Of a DNA stretch of 64,000 nt, positions 54,686-63,988 are shown one piece after another (within the stretch, counting starts at the first letter, position 1; each line of letters opens with the position of its first letter). The translations under genes were made by a program, and so were the position numbers. Source of the stretch: Paraburkholderia sp. IMGN_8. Its GTDB lineage: Bacteria > Pseudomonadota > Gammaproteobacteria > Burkholderiales > Burkholderiaceae. Below the pieces are notes generated by a model, which was given only the letters and a program-made list of their open reading frames with translations, was not told the origin of the DNA and did not search any database. The stretch covers positions 1,922,001-1,986,000 of the forward strand of contig NZ_CP150900.1 of NCBI RefSeq assembly GCF_038050405.1, given 5' to 3'.

Positions 54686-56392
54686 ATGGCGGCAAATGAC
54701 GAAAGCACGGCACGAAGCGAGCAGCTGAACGACCTCGCGGCGTCTGCCGCGGAAGGCATGCTCGGACCGAATCCGTTCGTGGGACTGCGGCCGCGCGACA
54801 TTCTGGCAACCGCGCAGCAGATTGGCGCCCAGGCGCTGCGGCAACCCGCATTGCTCATGGAGCAGGAGGCGGCGCTCGCGCGCGATCTGATGGCTGTGCT
54901 GGGCGGCAGTGCGGACAGTACGCCACCTCAGGGCGACAAGCGCTTCACCGACCCGGCGTGGCAGACGAATTCGCTCTACCGCATGACGCTGCAAGCTTAC
55001 GTGGCGTGGCGCAGCGCGCTGACAGGCTTTGTCGATCGCTCCGCGCTCGACCCGAAGAGCAAGGAACGCGCGCAGTTCGTACTGTCGCTTTTCACCGATG
55101 CGCTGTCGCCGACGAACACGCTGCTCGGCAATCCGGCTGCACTCAAGAAAATCATCGATTCGGGCGGCGCCAGCCTGCTTGGCGGCATCAGGAACCTCGT
55201 GACGGACATGCTGCAGAACCAGGGGATGCCCGCGCAAGTCGACAGGACGGCGTTCAAGGTGGGCGAAAATCTCGGCACGTCGCCGGGCGCGGTGGTCTTC
55301 CGCAATGACGTGCTCGAGCTGATCCAGTACGCGCCCGCGACGGAGCATGTGTACGCCCGCCCGCAGCTGATCGTGCCACCCCAGATCAACAAGTTCTACG
55401 TGTTCGACCTGTCCGAAGGCAAGAGCATCGTCGACTACCTGGTGAAGAGCGAGTTCCAGGTGTTCGTGGTGAGCTGGCGCAATCCCACCGCTGCGCAGAG
55501 TCACTGGGACCTCGATACCTATGTTGCCGCGCTCCTCGAAGCGATCGTGGCGGTGCGCGACATTACCGGTAGCGACGACGTCAACCTGCACGGCGCCTGC
55601 TCGGGTGCGATGACGATTTCGGCGCTCCTCGGCCACCTCGCAAGCCTTGGTGACAGGAGCGTCAATGCGGCCACGCTGATGGTCGCCGTACTGGACAACA
55701 CGGCTGACTCGCAGCTCGGTCTCTTTGCAACGCCGGAAGCGATCGCGGCCGCGAAGCAGAACAGCACATCGAAGGGCGTGCTCGCCGGCGAAGAAATGGG
55801 CCGCGTGTTCGCGTGGATGAGACCCAACGATCTCGTCTGGAACTACTGGGTCAATAACTATCTGCTCGGTAAAGCGCCGCCCGCTTTCGACATCCTCTAT
55901 TGGAATAACGACGCGACCCGGCTGCCGGCGCAGATGCATGGGCAACTGCTCGATATCTTCACCGGCAACCTGTTCAGCAAGCCTCGCGCGCTGACGGTCC
56001 TGGGTACGCCGATCGACCTGTCCAAAGTGACGTGCGACAAATACGTGGTAGCCGGCATGACCGATCACATCACGCCGTGGAAGGGCGTGTACAACACGGC
56101 GCGCACGTTTGGCGGCGATACACGCTTTGTGCTGAGTTCGAGCGGTCATATCCAGAGCCTGATCAACCCGCCGGGCAATCCGAAGGCGAAGTTCTTCCTC
56201 AATGCCGATTTGCCCGCCAATGCCGAAGCGTGGCTCGCCAGTGCCCAGGCTGAAAAGGACTCATGGTGGGCCGACTGGCGCACGTGGCTCGCCGACCATT
56301 CCGGCGAGCGGCGGCCCGCACCGGCGGCCGTCGGCAACGAGCGGCACCCCGCCGGCGTGAAGGCGCCGGGAACGTATGTCATGGAAGCATGA
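54686..56392 (+). CDS. phaC: Class II (medium-chain) poly(3-hydroxyalkanoate) synthase
   Basis: 568 residues, close to the ~560 of Pseudomonas class II synthases. Matching segments are NPFVGLRPRDIL, GDKRFTDPAWQ, VFRNDVLELIQY, PPQINKFYVFDLS and VSWRNPT, the modified lipase box GACSG with catalytic Cys305, and the Asp/His region TDHITPWKGVY and SSSGHIQS. The ATG at 54686 has GGAGCAGCAAG before it. It polymerises (R)-3-hydroxyacyl-CoAs. Class II enzymes are typical of Pseudomonas, whereas beta-proteobacteria mostly carry class I, so this locus is noteworthy. A phasin and PhaZ follow. Confidence 0.9.
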   Translation: MAANDESTARSEQLNDLAASAAEGMLGPNPFVGLRPRDILATAQQIGAQALRQPALLMEQEAALARDLMAVLGGSADSTPPQGDKRFTDPAWQTNSLYRMTLQAYVAWRSALTGFVDRSALDPKSKERAQFVLSLFTDALSPTNTLLGNPAALKKIIDSGGASLLGGIRNLVTDMLQNQGMPAQVDRTAFKVGENLGTSPGAVVFRNDVLELIQYAPATEHVYARPQLIVPPQINKFYVFDLSEGKSIVDYLVKSEFQVFVVSWRNPTAAQSHWDLDTYVAALLEAIVAVRDITGSDDVNLHGACSGAMTISALLGHLASLGDRSVNAATLMVAVLDNTADSQLGLFATPEAIAAAKQNSTSKGVLAGEEMGRVFAWMRPNDLVWNYWVNNYLLGKAPPAFDILYWNNDATRLPAQMHGQLLDIFTGNLFSKPRALTVLGTPIDLSKVTCDKYVVAGMTDHITPWKGVYNTARTFGGDTRFVLSSSGHIQSLINPPGNPKAKFFLNADLPANAEAWLASAQAEKDSWWADWRTWLADHSGERRPAPAAVGNERHPAGVKAPGTYVMEA

Positions 56393-56453
56393 CACGCATT
56401 CGTTGACCGCACGGTGGCCAACATTTTCTCAACGTAGTTTTATTGGAGTATCG

Positions 56454-56879
56454 ATGATGGATTCAACCAATTTCAATAGCATTTTCGCCGAGTATAAAAA
56501 GGTCGTTGGACAGTTCAAGCTGCCCGGCGTCGACGTGGGCGCACTCCTCGAGTCGCGCCGCAAGGACATCGAGGCGATCGTCGAGGCCAACACGACCGCG
56601 TTGGCAGGCGTGCAGTCGCTCGCTCAGAAGCAGTCGGAGATCCTCCGCACGACGCTGACCGAACTGCAGTCGCTCGTCAGCCGCGTGACCCAGTCGGGAG
56701 CCCAGCCCGCCGCCAACACGGGCGAAGTGGTGCAGCAGGCACTGCACAAGGCGCTGGTGGACATGCAGGAACTCGCGGACACGGCATACCGTGCGCAGTC
56801 GGACAGTGTCGCCGTGGTCACCAGGCGCGTCGCCGAGCACGTCGAGGAATTGAAAACGCTCCTTCAGCCGAAGAAGTAA
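56454..56879 (+). CDS. Phasin (PHA granule-associated protein)
   Basis: 141 residues, almost all helical and free of Cys and Trp. The opening FNSIFAEYKKVVGQFKLPG and the heptad-like Ala/Gln/Leu middle (NTTALAGVQSLAQKQSEIL) are those of burkholderial phasins, which coat polymer granules. The start is at one of two adjacent ATGs at 56454 after TGGAGTATCG. It lies 61 bp after phaC and 73 bp before the depolymerase gene. Confidence 0.87.
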   Translation: MMDSTNFNSIFAEYKKVVGQFKLPGVDVGALLESRRKDIEAIVEANTTALAGVQSLAQKQSEILRTTLTELQSLVSRVTQSGAQPAANTGEVVQQALHKALVDMQELADTAYRAQSDSVAVVTRRVAEHVEELKTLLQPKK

Positions 56880-56952
56880 TGCGACACAGCCTATGCGGCA
56901 TGCAGGCGCCTCGAATGAAGTGTCCTTCCAGAAGATGATCCGGAAACAAGAA

Positions 56953-57786
56953 ATGCACATGAGCCCCGAGTCTGCTTGCAGCATGCAAATCCAGATGATC
57001 GATCTGGACGGTCAGACACTGCGTGTCGCAACGTGGCGCGGCAGCGATGCTTCGCCGCCGCTGCTCATTTTCAACGGCATCGGCGCCAACCTCGAACTGG
57101 TGGAGCCGTTCGTCACGGCACTCGAAGACGTGAGCGTCATCATCTTCGACATTCCGGGCGTCGGCGGCTCGCCTGCTCCGGTCGTGCCGTATCGCTTTTC
57201 GACGTTGTCCGTGCTGACCGACAAACTGCTGACGCGGCTCGGCCATGATGGGGCCGTCGATGTGCTCGGCGTATCGTGGGGCGGCGCGCTGGCGCAGCAG
57301 TTCGCGCGTCTGTATCCGGGGCGCTGCCGCAGGCTGATTCTCGCGGCAACCTCTCCCGGCGTCATCATGGTGCCGGGCAAACTGTCGGTATTGTCAAAGC
57401 TGATCGGGCCGCGCCGCTATACCGATCCCGCCTACCTGCAACAGGTGGGCGCGGACATCTACGGGGGCGCTTACCGGCGCAATCCGTCGCTGCTGAAGGC
57501 GCACAGCCAGCACATTCAGCCGCCGCGCGGCCGCGGCTATGTCTATCAACTGCTGGCCGCTACGGGCTGGAGCAGCCTGCCGTGGCTCGGCGCGTTGCGC
57601 CAGACGACGCTGGTCATGCACGGCAACGACGACCCGATTGTGCCGCTCACCAACGCGAAGATTCTCGCAGCCCGTATCCGCGATGCGACGCTCTATGTGA
57701 TCGATGACGGTCACCTGTTTCTCATCTCGCGCGCCAGTGAAGTCGCGCCTGTGGTACGCAGGTTTCTCCGGCAGGAGGCGAGTTGA
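56953..57786 (+). CDS. phaZ: Intracellular medium-chain PHA depolymerase
   Basis: 277 residues, alpha/beta hydrolase. LLIFNGIGANLELVEPF, DIPGVGGS, the nucleophile Ser108 in GVSWGGALAQQFA, HGNDDPIVPL and IDDGHLFLISRA follow the Pseudomonas PhaZ (mcl-PHA depolymerase) pattern closely. Several in-frame ATGs exist; I take the one at 56953 after GGAAACAAG (56893 and 56959 are alternatives). It mobilises stored polymer made by the upstream synthase. Its TGA overlaps the TTG start of the next gene. Confidence 0.9.
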   Translation: MHMSPESACSMQIQMIDLDGQTLRVATWRGSDASPPLLIFNGIGANLELVEPFVTALEDVSVIIFDIPGVGGSPAPVVPYRFSTLSVLTDKLLTRLGHDGAVDVLGVSWGGALAQQFARLYPGRCRRLILAATSPGVIMVPGKLSVLSKLIGPRRYTDPAYLQQVGADIYGGAYRRNPSLLKAHSQHIQPPRGRGYVYQLLAATGWSSLPWLGALRQTTLVMHGNDDPIVPLTNAKILAARIRDATLYVIDDGHLFLISRASEVAPVVRRFLRQEAS

Positions 57787-59072
57787 GTTTCTTTGCGCGC
57801 GATAGCGATGGCGCGCGGCCGGCCACTGCGAATGCACGCGAAGGCCGCAAGGCAAGTGGCTTGAAGCGCATGCGGCGAACGGCGACGTGCCTGCTCGCCT
57901 TCATGATTGCGTTGCTGCTCGTGTGTGTCGCCTGGCAGGCTGACCATTCATGGCTTGCGTGGCCGCGCGCGTTCGCGGAGGCCGGCACGGTTGGCGCGAT
58001 CGCGGACTGGTACGCAGTCGTCGCGCTGTTCCGTCATCCTTTGAGTCTGCGGATCCCGCATACGGCGATCATTCCGCAAAACCAGCCGCGCATTGCCGAG
58101 AGTCTCGGCAACTTTGTCGAGGAAAATTTTCTGACACCGGAACTCATCGTCGGCAGGCTGAGCGGCCACGATGCCGCACAGGTGCTTGCCCGGTGGCTGG
58201 CGCAGCCGGCGAACAGTCGCGAGGTCGCCGATATCGTTGCGCACGCCGTTGCGGGATTACTTGACGGCATTGACGAAGCAGACCTCCAGTGGCTTTTCGA
58301 CCGTCTGGTGATACCGCAGTTGCGTACGCTCGACGTATCCCGCGTGGCCGGCGACGTCCTCAAAGTACTGACTGAAGGCGAGCGGCATCAGCCGTGGCTG
58401 GTTCACGGACTCGACGCGCTGGAGAAGTGGCTGACGGCGAACGTCGACATGATCAAGGCCAAATTCAGCGAGGCCTCGAGGTACACGCCCGCGCCGCTTG
58501 ACGCCTATATCGTCAGGAAATTTGTCGAAGGCATCGTTGCGCTCCTCCATGAAGTGGCGGCGAGTCCGGATCACGAGCTTCGCCGCCAGTTCGATGAGGC
58601 CTTGCAGGCGCTGACCGTGCAATTGCAGACATCGGCCGTGCACCGCCGTTTCGGCAAGTCGCTGATGCGCGACTGCATCCGTTATTTCAGGCATGCAGAC
58701 TACTATCGCGTGCTGCTGGAGCGCTTGCGCATGCGTGTCATCGCCGACCTCAATCACGAGCAATCGGCCGTGCGCGACGCATTGACGAGTATGCTGGCTT
58801 CGCTCGGCAAGCGGATTAGCCGTGAGCCTGCGCTTCGACACAAGCTGAACGCATGGTGGCTCGCGCTCGCGCGCGAACTCGTCGTGCGATATGGGCGCCA
58901 GTTCTCCGCGCTGATCACCGAGGTCGTAAAAGACTGGAATGCAGATGAAGTGAGCCGGAAGATCGAAGCGGAAATCGGCCGTGACCTGCAGTATGTCCGG
59001 ATCAACGGTACATTCGTGGGCGGCATGGTCGGCGTACTGATTCACGCCGCCACACTCGTCGTCATGCGGTGA
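57783..59072 (+). CDS. DUF445-family membrane protein
   Basis: 429 residues. One hydrophobic segment near 33-52 and a conserved N-terminal block (GTVGAIADWYAVVALFRHPL…IPHTAIIPQNQPRI in outline) define DUF445; a C-terminal hydrophobic segment (FVGGMVGVLIHAATLVVM) ends it. The start is a TTG at 57783 with AGGAGGCGAG before it, overlapping the phaZ stop as TTGA, so translation is coupled. DUF445 proteins have no settled function. Its place in the PHA operon hints at a link with granules or the envelope. Confidence 0.83.
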   Translation: MSFFARDSDGARPATANAREGRKASGLKRMRRTATCLLAFMIALLLVCVAWQADHSWLAWPRAFAEAGTVGAIADWYAVVALFRHPLSLRIPHTAIIPQNQPRIAESLGNFVEENFLTPELIVGRLSGHDAAQVLARWLAQPANSREVADIVAHAVAGLLDGIDEADLQWLFDRLVIPQLRTLDVSRVAGDVLKVLTEGERHQPWLVHGLDALEKWLTANVDMIKAKFSEASRYTPAPLDAYIVRKFVEGIVALLHEVAASPDHELRRQFDEALQALTVQLQTSAVHRRFGKSLMRDCIRYFRHADYYRVLLERLRMRVIADLNHEQSAVRDALTSMLASLGKRISREPALRHKLNAWWLALARELVVRYGRQFSALITEVVKDWNADEVSRKIEAEIGRDLQYVRINGTFVGGMVGVLIHAATLVVMR

Positions 59073-59090
59073 GACGCAGTGAGAGGCGCG

Positions 59091-61823
59091 CTAGCCGGTC
59101 ACAACCAGACCCAGTGCCTGCGCGCGCGCAACCGCGTGTGCGCGCTTGTCGACATCCAGTTTCACGAAGATGTTCTTGACATGAGTCTTGACGGTTTCGG
59201 GCGTAATCCCCAGTGTGCGCGCGATCTCCTTGTTCGACTGCCCTTGGGCAATCAGCTCGACGATGCTGCGCTCCCGCGCGCTCAACGGCTCGCGCTCCGT
59301 GTCGCGCCTGGGCCCGGCGTCGGGTTCGTACAGCGCTCGCCAGCCGTCTAGCAGGCGATCGATGTAAGCGATGCTCTCCTTCGTCTGCGGGGTGGAACGC
59401 GTGTTGTCGCGAACCGCATGCAGGAGCGGCCCGATTTCCGGACCCTGGTCGAGAATCGAGCGGTAGATGCCGCTATTGGCGCTCAGGACTTCGCGAAAAA
59501 TTTCGACCGCGCGGGTCTGTTCGTTCGCACGCATCCAGACGAGCGCGAGCGTGGTGCGCAAGCGCAGCGCGAGATAGTCGCCGTGCCGGTCTTCGACGCT
59601 TCGCAAAGCGGAGGTCAACGACCCGAGGGCTTCCTCTGTCCGGTTCTGGGCCATCGCCACCCAGGCCACCGCGATCGCGCGGTAGGTTTCGATCTCCGGC
59701 GAGACTGCATGCTCCGCGGCGGAACGGGAGCCCACCAGCTGATCCAGTTGCACGACACATGCCGACGCTTCCGTTATCCTGCCTTCCGCAAGATAGAGCC
59801 GCGCGCGCTCGACGAGGACGCCCGCAATCAGCCGGTCCCAGCGGCGTGCATGACCCAGAGTCTGCGCCTGATGGAGCAGCGCGTAGGCCTGCTCGGCGTC
59901 GGAACGCGCGATAGCGATCCGGACAAGCACGCGATAGGCGATCAAGGTGCTATCGAGCAGGACCGCCAGGTCGATCACCGGCATGAGATCGACCAGTAAC
60001 GCTTCCGCCTCGTCGAGCCGCCCCTGCTCGTACCAGATCTGCGCGATCATGGGCGCGCACAGCGCGGCCGAGATGGATTTCGGACCGGCATGGCGCTCGG
60101 CGAGCTGCATCGACTCGGTGAAATAGCGCTCGGCGAGCGCGAAATGCATCTGCTGCATTTCCGCGTGGCCGAGCAGGCATAGCCGGTAGACCGAGGCGAA
60201 CACATTGCGCTGGTCTTCCTCGATCGAATAGGGGATCCACGGTGTCGCGTACAGCGCTTGCAGGTTGCCGGCTTTCCAGTGCCCGAAGCGCACGACGTTG
60301 GAGGCAACGTTGGTGGTCCAACTGTCTGTCGACGGCCGTTCGAGACACGTTTGTGCGATCGCGAGCGCGCGCGGCGAGTCGTCCTGTAGCGCGGCCACCA
60401 CCGAGCGGATCGCCTTGCACTCCCAGCGGATGTTTTCGGAGGCGTCGCTCGAGCCAGTACCGGCGTCGCGCTCGATCTCATCCAGCATCGCGAGTGCTTC
60501 GTCGAAACGCATCGCAAGCGCCATTCCCCACGCGATCGCGAGCGTGATCTTGATCTGCCCGCGCATCAGATGCGCCGGGAACTGCCGTTGCCAGCCGAGC
60601 AGCGTGAGCAGGTCGCCCTTCGTGACGAGCGCCATCGCGCAGTGACCCATCAAGGAGACGGCGTCTTCTGTATCGCCCGCGGCGATCGCGTGCTTGACCG
60701 CGTCTGTCCATTGCGCCTCTTTGGCGTACCACTGGCACGCACGACGATGCAGGTCCACCACTTTATCGCGATGCTGGGTTTCGAGCCGTCGGCGCAGGTA
60801 CTCGCCCATGAGATGGTGATAGCGGAACCAGCGCCCTTCGATATCGAGCGGTTCGAGCAGCAACTGGCGTGCCGAGATCGCGTCCAGCATGCCTTGTGCC
60901 GCTGCCATGCCGGTTACCGCTTCGCATAGCGACGCCGTCAGGCGATCGAGTATCGACGTGCGCAACATGAACCCGACCATGTCGGCAGGCAAACGCTCGA
61001 GCATGTCTTCAAGGTAGGCGGCGAACGGCCGGGACGCACCGGACGGCGCGCGCACGTCCCAATCCGGTTTGCATTCGTCACGCGATAGCACCGAGGTGGA
61101 AATGCGCAGCGCCGCAGCCCAGCCTTCCGTGCTCGCGAACAGCGATTTCACGTTGGCGGCGCGCAGCCCGCCTGGGCATTCGTGTTCGACAAAGCTGCGT
61201 GTTTCGTCGAAGTTGAAACGAAGTGCCGACGCGTCGATTTCCAGCAGCTCGTTCCTGGCTCTCAGGTTGGCGAGCGGCAGCGGTGGATCGGTACGCGTAC
61301 AGACCACGACATGCACGTTCGACGGTGCGTTCGCGATGAAGTACGACATGGCATCGTGAATGGCGGGCAGGCTGATCAGGTGATAGTCGTCGACGAAGAG
61401 ATAGACCTCGTCGTCGACGTCGACGAGTTCGTTGATCAGCGTCGACACGACTGAGTGCGCGGGCACGAGCGACGCCTCGGTTGTCAGGCTGACCGCGGAC
61501 ACGCCGACGCTGGCGCAGGCGTTGCGCAATGCCTGCGCCAGATGATGGAAGAAGCGCGCGGGTTCGTCGTCCTCCGTGTCGAGCGACAGCCACGCGACAA
61601 ATGCGCCGCTTGCATTCAGCCCCTCGAGCCACGTGAGCGCAAGCGATGTCTTGCCAAAACCGGCAGGCGCCTTGATGACCGTGAGCCGTTTGTATTCCGC
61701 CTTCCCGGCGAGAGAGAGGAGCCGTGGCCGATCGATTAATCCGGCTGGCAGGCGTGGTGGAAAGACCTTCGTTGCGAGGAAGAGAGGTGACCTGTTCGGG
61801 GCGGGCGCTTGTATCACGTGCAT
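59091..61823 (-). CDS. MalT/AlkS-like large LuxR-family ATP-dependent regulator
   Basis: 910 residues, STAND-class. The Walker A APAGFGKTS is at 52-60, Walker B is in VYLFVDDYHLI, a long helical TPR-like sensor region runs at about 380-820, and a LuxR HTH ends the protein (about 845-905: LSARERSIVELIAQGQSNKEIA…VKTHVKNIF). AlkS, which governs alkane genes in Pseudomonas, has the same architecture. It converges with the PHA run (18 bp apart) and is divergent from etfBA. It may regulate either or both; the inducer is unknown. Confidence 0.87.
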   Translation of the reverse strand: MHVIQAPAPNRSPLFLATKVFPPRLPAGLIDRPRLLSLAGKAEYKRLTVIKAPAGFGKTSLALTWLEGLNASGAFVAWLSLDTEDDEPARFFHHLAQALRNACASVGVSAVSLTTEASLVPAHSVVSTLINELVDVDDEVYLFVDDYHLISLPAIHDAMSYFIANAPSNVHVVVCTRTDPPLPLANLRARNELLEIDASALRFNFDETRSFVEHECPGGLRAANVKSLFASTEGWAAALRISTSVLSRDECKPDWDVRAPSGASRPFAAYLEDMLERLPADMVGFMLRTSILDRLTASLCEAVTGMAAAQGMLDAISARQLLLEPLDIEGRWFRYHHLMGEYLRRRLETQHRDKVVDLHRRACQWYAKEAQWTDAVKHAIAAGDTEDAVSLMGHCAMALVTKGDLLTLLGWQRQFPAHLMRGQIKITLAIAWGMALAMRFDEALAMLDEIERDAGTGSSDASENIRWECKAIRSVVAALQDDSPRALAIAQTCLERPSTDSWTTNVASNVVRFGHWKAGNLQALYATPWIPYSIEEDQRNVFASVYRLCLLGHAEMQQMHFALAERYFTESMQLAERHAGPKSISAALCAPMIAQIWYEQGRLDEAEALLVDLMPVIDLAVLLDSTLIAYRVLVRIAIARSDAEQAYALLHQAQTLGHARRWDRLIAGVLVERARLYLAEGRITEASACVVQLDQLVGSRSAAEHAVSPEIETYRAIAVAWVAMAQNRTEEALGSLTSALRSVEDRHGDYLALRLRTTLALVWMRANEQTRAVEIFREVLSANSGIYRSILDQGPEIGPLLHAVRDNTRSTPQTKESIAYIDRLLDGWRALYEPDAGPRRDTEREPLSARERSIVELIAQGQSNKEIARTLGITPETVKTHVKNIFVKLDVDKRAHAVARAQALGLVVTG

Positions 61824-61864
61824 CAGCTGCTCCAGGCGTTCGGGTTGACCCTGACTGCCATTCT

Positions 61865-61911
61865 CTGTCGACCGGAGTTGGCGCTTTAGCGCTTACTCCG
61901 GTCCCATGCAA
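61865..61911 (-). repeat. Third copy of the palindromic repeat
   Basis: This is the reverse-oriented relative of the pair at 18998-19095. Read on the minus strand it has TTGCATGGG, outer stem ACCGGAGT/ACTCCGGT, inner stem GCGCT/AGCGC and CGACAG. Compared with the other copies, one base of the left arm (C to G) and its partner in the right arm (G to C) have both changed, which keeps the pairing. It lies between the LuxR gene and the etf genes, about 40 bp from the LuxR start. Confidence 0.8.
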
Positions 61912-62127
61912 CATGGTTGCCGTCCATGCAATCGCGCTCCCCTTTAAGGGGGATATTGCTCAGCGCCGCGCTCAGACACCATGGATTCCAGCGAGGAGAT
62001 CGAAGTTCCACAGCTGGACAACGGTGCGGCACGCCGGCCGGTCATGGGTGAAGCCCCTCGGCGGGTGCGGCCTGAACCGGTGTTTTGCTCACGGAATGAT
62101 ACGCCCAACCACCTTGAGGGAGGAGAC

Positions 62128-62268
62128 ATGTCTACCGCATCGAATCGTATTGCGGTGCACAAAATCGGGCCGGCGGCGCGTATCCCGGACGAACAAAACG
62201 AAACATCGAGCGATCGGTTCACATGGCCGGCGTGGCGGAGTCTTTTATCGAAACGGAGTAGGCAATGA
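62128..62268 (+). CDS. Possible 46-residue leader peptide or remnant before etfB
   Basis: A short frame begins at an ATG placed after the very strong site GAGGGAGGAGAC and runs 46 codons ([20 protein letters not shown] onwards). Its TGA overlaps the ATG of etfB as ATGA, which would couple the two. There is no domain, signal peptide or membrane segment. It may be a translated leader, or the N-terminal scrap of a lost gene whose ribosome site survives. The same frame can be read back to 61981 without a better start. Confidence 0.4.
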   Translation: MSTASNRIAVHKIGPAARIPDEQNETSSDRFTWPAWRSLLSKRSRQ

Positions 62269-63014
62269 AAGTACTGGTTCCTGTCAAACGCGTCGTCGAC
62301 GCGAATGTGAGAGTCCGCGTGAAAGCCGACGGCAGCGCCGTCGACATCGCGAATGTGAAGCTGTCGATGAACCCCTTCGACGAAATCAGCGTGGAAGAGG
62401 CCGTGCGTTTGAAGGAAGCCGGCGCGGCGTCGGAGGTGGTCGTCGTGTCCTGCGGGGTGCAGGCCTGCCAGGAAACGCTGCGCACGGCAATGGCGACAGG
62501 CGCTGACCGCGGCATCCTCGTCGAGACCGACGCCGAGTTGCAGCCGCTCGCCGTAGCGAAGCTGCTCAAGGCGCTGGTGGACAAGGAGCAGCCGCAACTC
62601 GTGATGCTCGGCAAGCAGGCCATCGATGACGACGCGAACCAGGTCGGCCAGATGCTCGCGGCGCTGCTCGGCTGGCCGCAGGCGACCTTCGCATCGAAGG
62701 TGAGCGTCGAAGCGGGCAAGGCCATGGTGACGCGCGAGATCGACGGCGGACTCGAGACGATCGAGGTCGATCTGCCGGCCGTCGTAACCACCGATCTCCG
62801 GCTCAACACACCGCGCTATGCGACGCTGCCCAACATCATGAAGGCGAAGAAGAAGCCGCTCGACGTGGTGACACCTGACGCCCTCGGCGTCGACATCGCA
62901 CCGCGGCTGTCGACGCTGAAGCTCGCGGAGCCGCCGAAACGCGAGGCGGGCATTCGCGTCGCCGACGCCGCGGATCTCGTGGCCAAGCTGAAGAACGTCG
63001 CACACGTCATCTGA
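62265..63014 (+). CDS. etfB: Electron transfer flavoprotein, beta subunit
   Basis: 249 residues, full length. The start [19 protein letters not shown], the AMP-binding segment around [20 protein letters not shown] and the ETF-beta signature [20 protein letters not shown] (in outline), followed by MKAKKKPLD, are typical. With EtfA it carries electrons from acyl-CoA dehydrogenases to ETF:quinone oxidoreductase. GGAGTAGGCA precedes the ATG at 62265. etfA starts 15 bp downstream. Confidence 0.95.
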   Translation: MKVLVPVKRVVDANVRVRVKADGSAVDIANVKLSMNPFDEISVEEAVRLKEAGAASEVVVVSCGVQACQETLRTAMATGADRGILVETDAELQPLAVAKLLKALVDKEQPQLVMLGKQAIDDDANQVGQMLAALLGWPQATFASKVSVEAGKAMVTREIDGGLETIEVDLPAVVTTDLRLNTPRYATLPNIMKAKKKPLDVVTPDALGVDIAPRLSTLKLAEPPKREAGIRVADAADLVAKLKNVAHVI

Positions 63015-63029
63015 CCGGAAGAGGGAAAC

Positions 63030-63977
63030 ATGTCCATACTCGTTATTGCAGAACACGACAATCAGACGCTGAAGTCCGCGACGTTGAACACCGTCGCTGC
63101 CGCTGCGCGTCTTGGCGACGACATTCATGTTCTCGTCGCCGGATCGCAATGCGCGACAGTGGCCGAACAGGCCGCACGCATCGCCGGCGTGAACCGCGTG
63201 CGGGTCGCCGATGCGCCGCACCATGCGCATCCGTTGGCCGAGAACCTGGCCGCGCTGATCATGACGGTCGCGGCCGACTACAGCCACGTGCTGGCGCCCG
63301 CCACGACAACCGCGAAGAACGCGATGCCGCGCGTGGCCGCGCTGCTCGACGTCGCGCAGATCTCCGAGATCGTTGCCGTTGAGTCCGCCGATGTGTTCGT
63401 GCGCCCCATCTACGCGGGCAACGTGCTGGCGACGGTGCGAAGCGCGGACCGCATCAAGGTCATCACCGTACGCACCACGGCCTTTGCGGCGGCGCCCGCC
63501 GAAGGCGGCGCTGCAGCGATCGAATCGCTCGCGCCGGCCGTCGAGGTCCCGGGCTCACGTTTCGTGAGCCAGCAACTGACCCGCTCCGAGCGTCCCGAGC
63601 TGACAGCCGCGCAGCGGGTGATCTCGGGCGGCCGGGGCATGGGCTCCGGCGAAAACTTCGCCTTGCTGGAGGACATCGCCAACAAACTGGGCGCAGCGGT
63701 CGGCGCGTCGCGCGCTGCCGTGGATGCCGGCTTCGTGCCGAACGACTATCAGGTGGGCCAGACCGGCAAGGTCATCGCGCCGCAACTCTATATCGCGGTC
63801 GGCATCTCCGGCGCGATCCAGCATCTGGCCGGCATGAAGGACTCGAAGGTGATCGTCGCGATCAACAAGGACGAGGAGGCACCGATCTTTCAGGTCGCCG
63901 ATTATTGGATCGTCGGCGATCTCTTCAAGGTACTACCAGAGTTGTCCGCTGAACTGGACAAACTGCAACAAAACTGA
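63030..63977 (+). CDS. etfA: Electron transfer flavoprotein, alpha subunit
   Basis: 315 residues, full length. The N-terminal domain begins [19 protein letters not shown]. The C-terminal FAD domain has [20 protein letters not shown] in part, [20 protein letters not shown] and the closing [31 protein letters not shown] precedes the ATG. It pairs with EtfB; another gene begins 11 bp after its stop, so the operon continues beyond the window. Confidence 0.95.
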   Translation: MSILVIAEHDNQTLKSATLNTVAAAARLGDDIHVLVAGSQCATVAEQAARIAGVNRVRVADAPHHAHPLAENLAALIMTVAADYSHVLAPATTTAKNAMPRVAALLDVAQISEIVAVESADVFVRPIYAGNVLATVRSADRIKVITVRTTAFAAAPAEGGAAAIESLAPAVEVPGSRFVSQQLTRSERPELTAAQRVISGGRGMGSGENFALLEDIANKLGAAVGASRAAVDAGFVPNDYQVGQTGKVIAPQLYIAVGISGAIQHLAGMKDSKVIVAINKDEEAPIFQVADYWIVGDLFKVLPELSAELDKLQQN

Positions 63978-63988
63978 TGCCGGAGACC

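Noticed and set aside
61944..63287. 447-codon open frame on the minus strand over etfB and etfA
   Set aside because: It lies antisense to two unmistakable ETF genes; the translation is rich in Arg, His and Leu with no domain, as expected for a GC-rich mirror frame.
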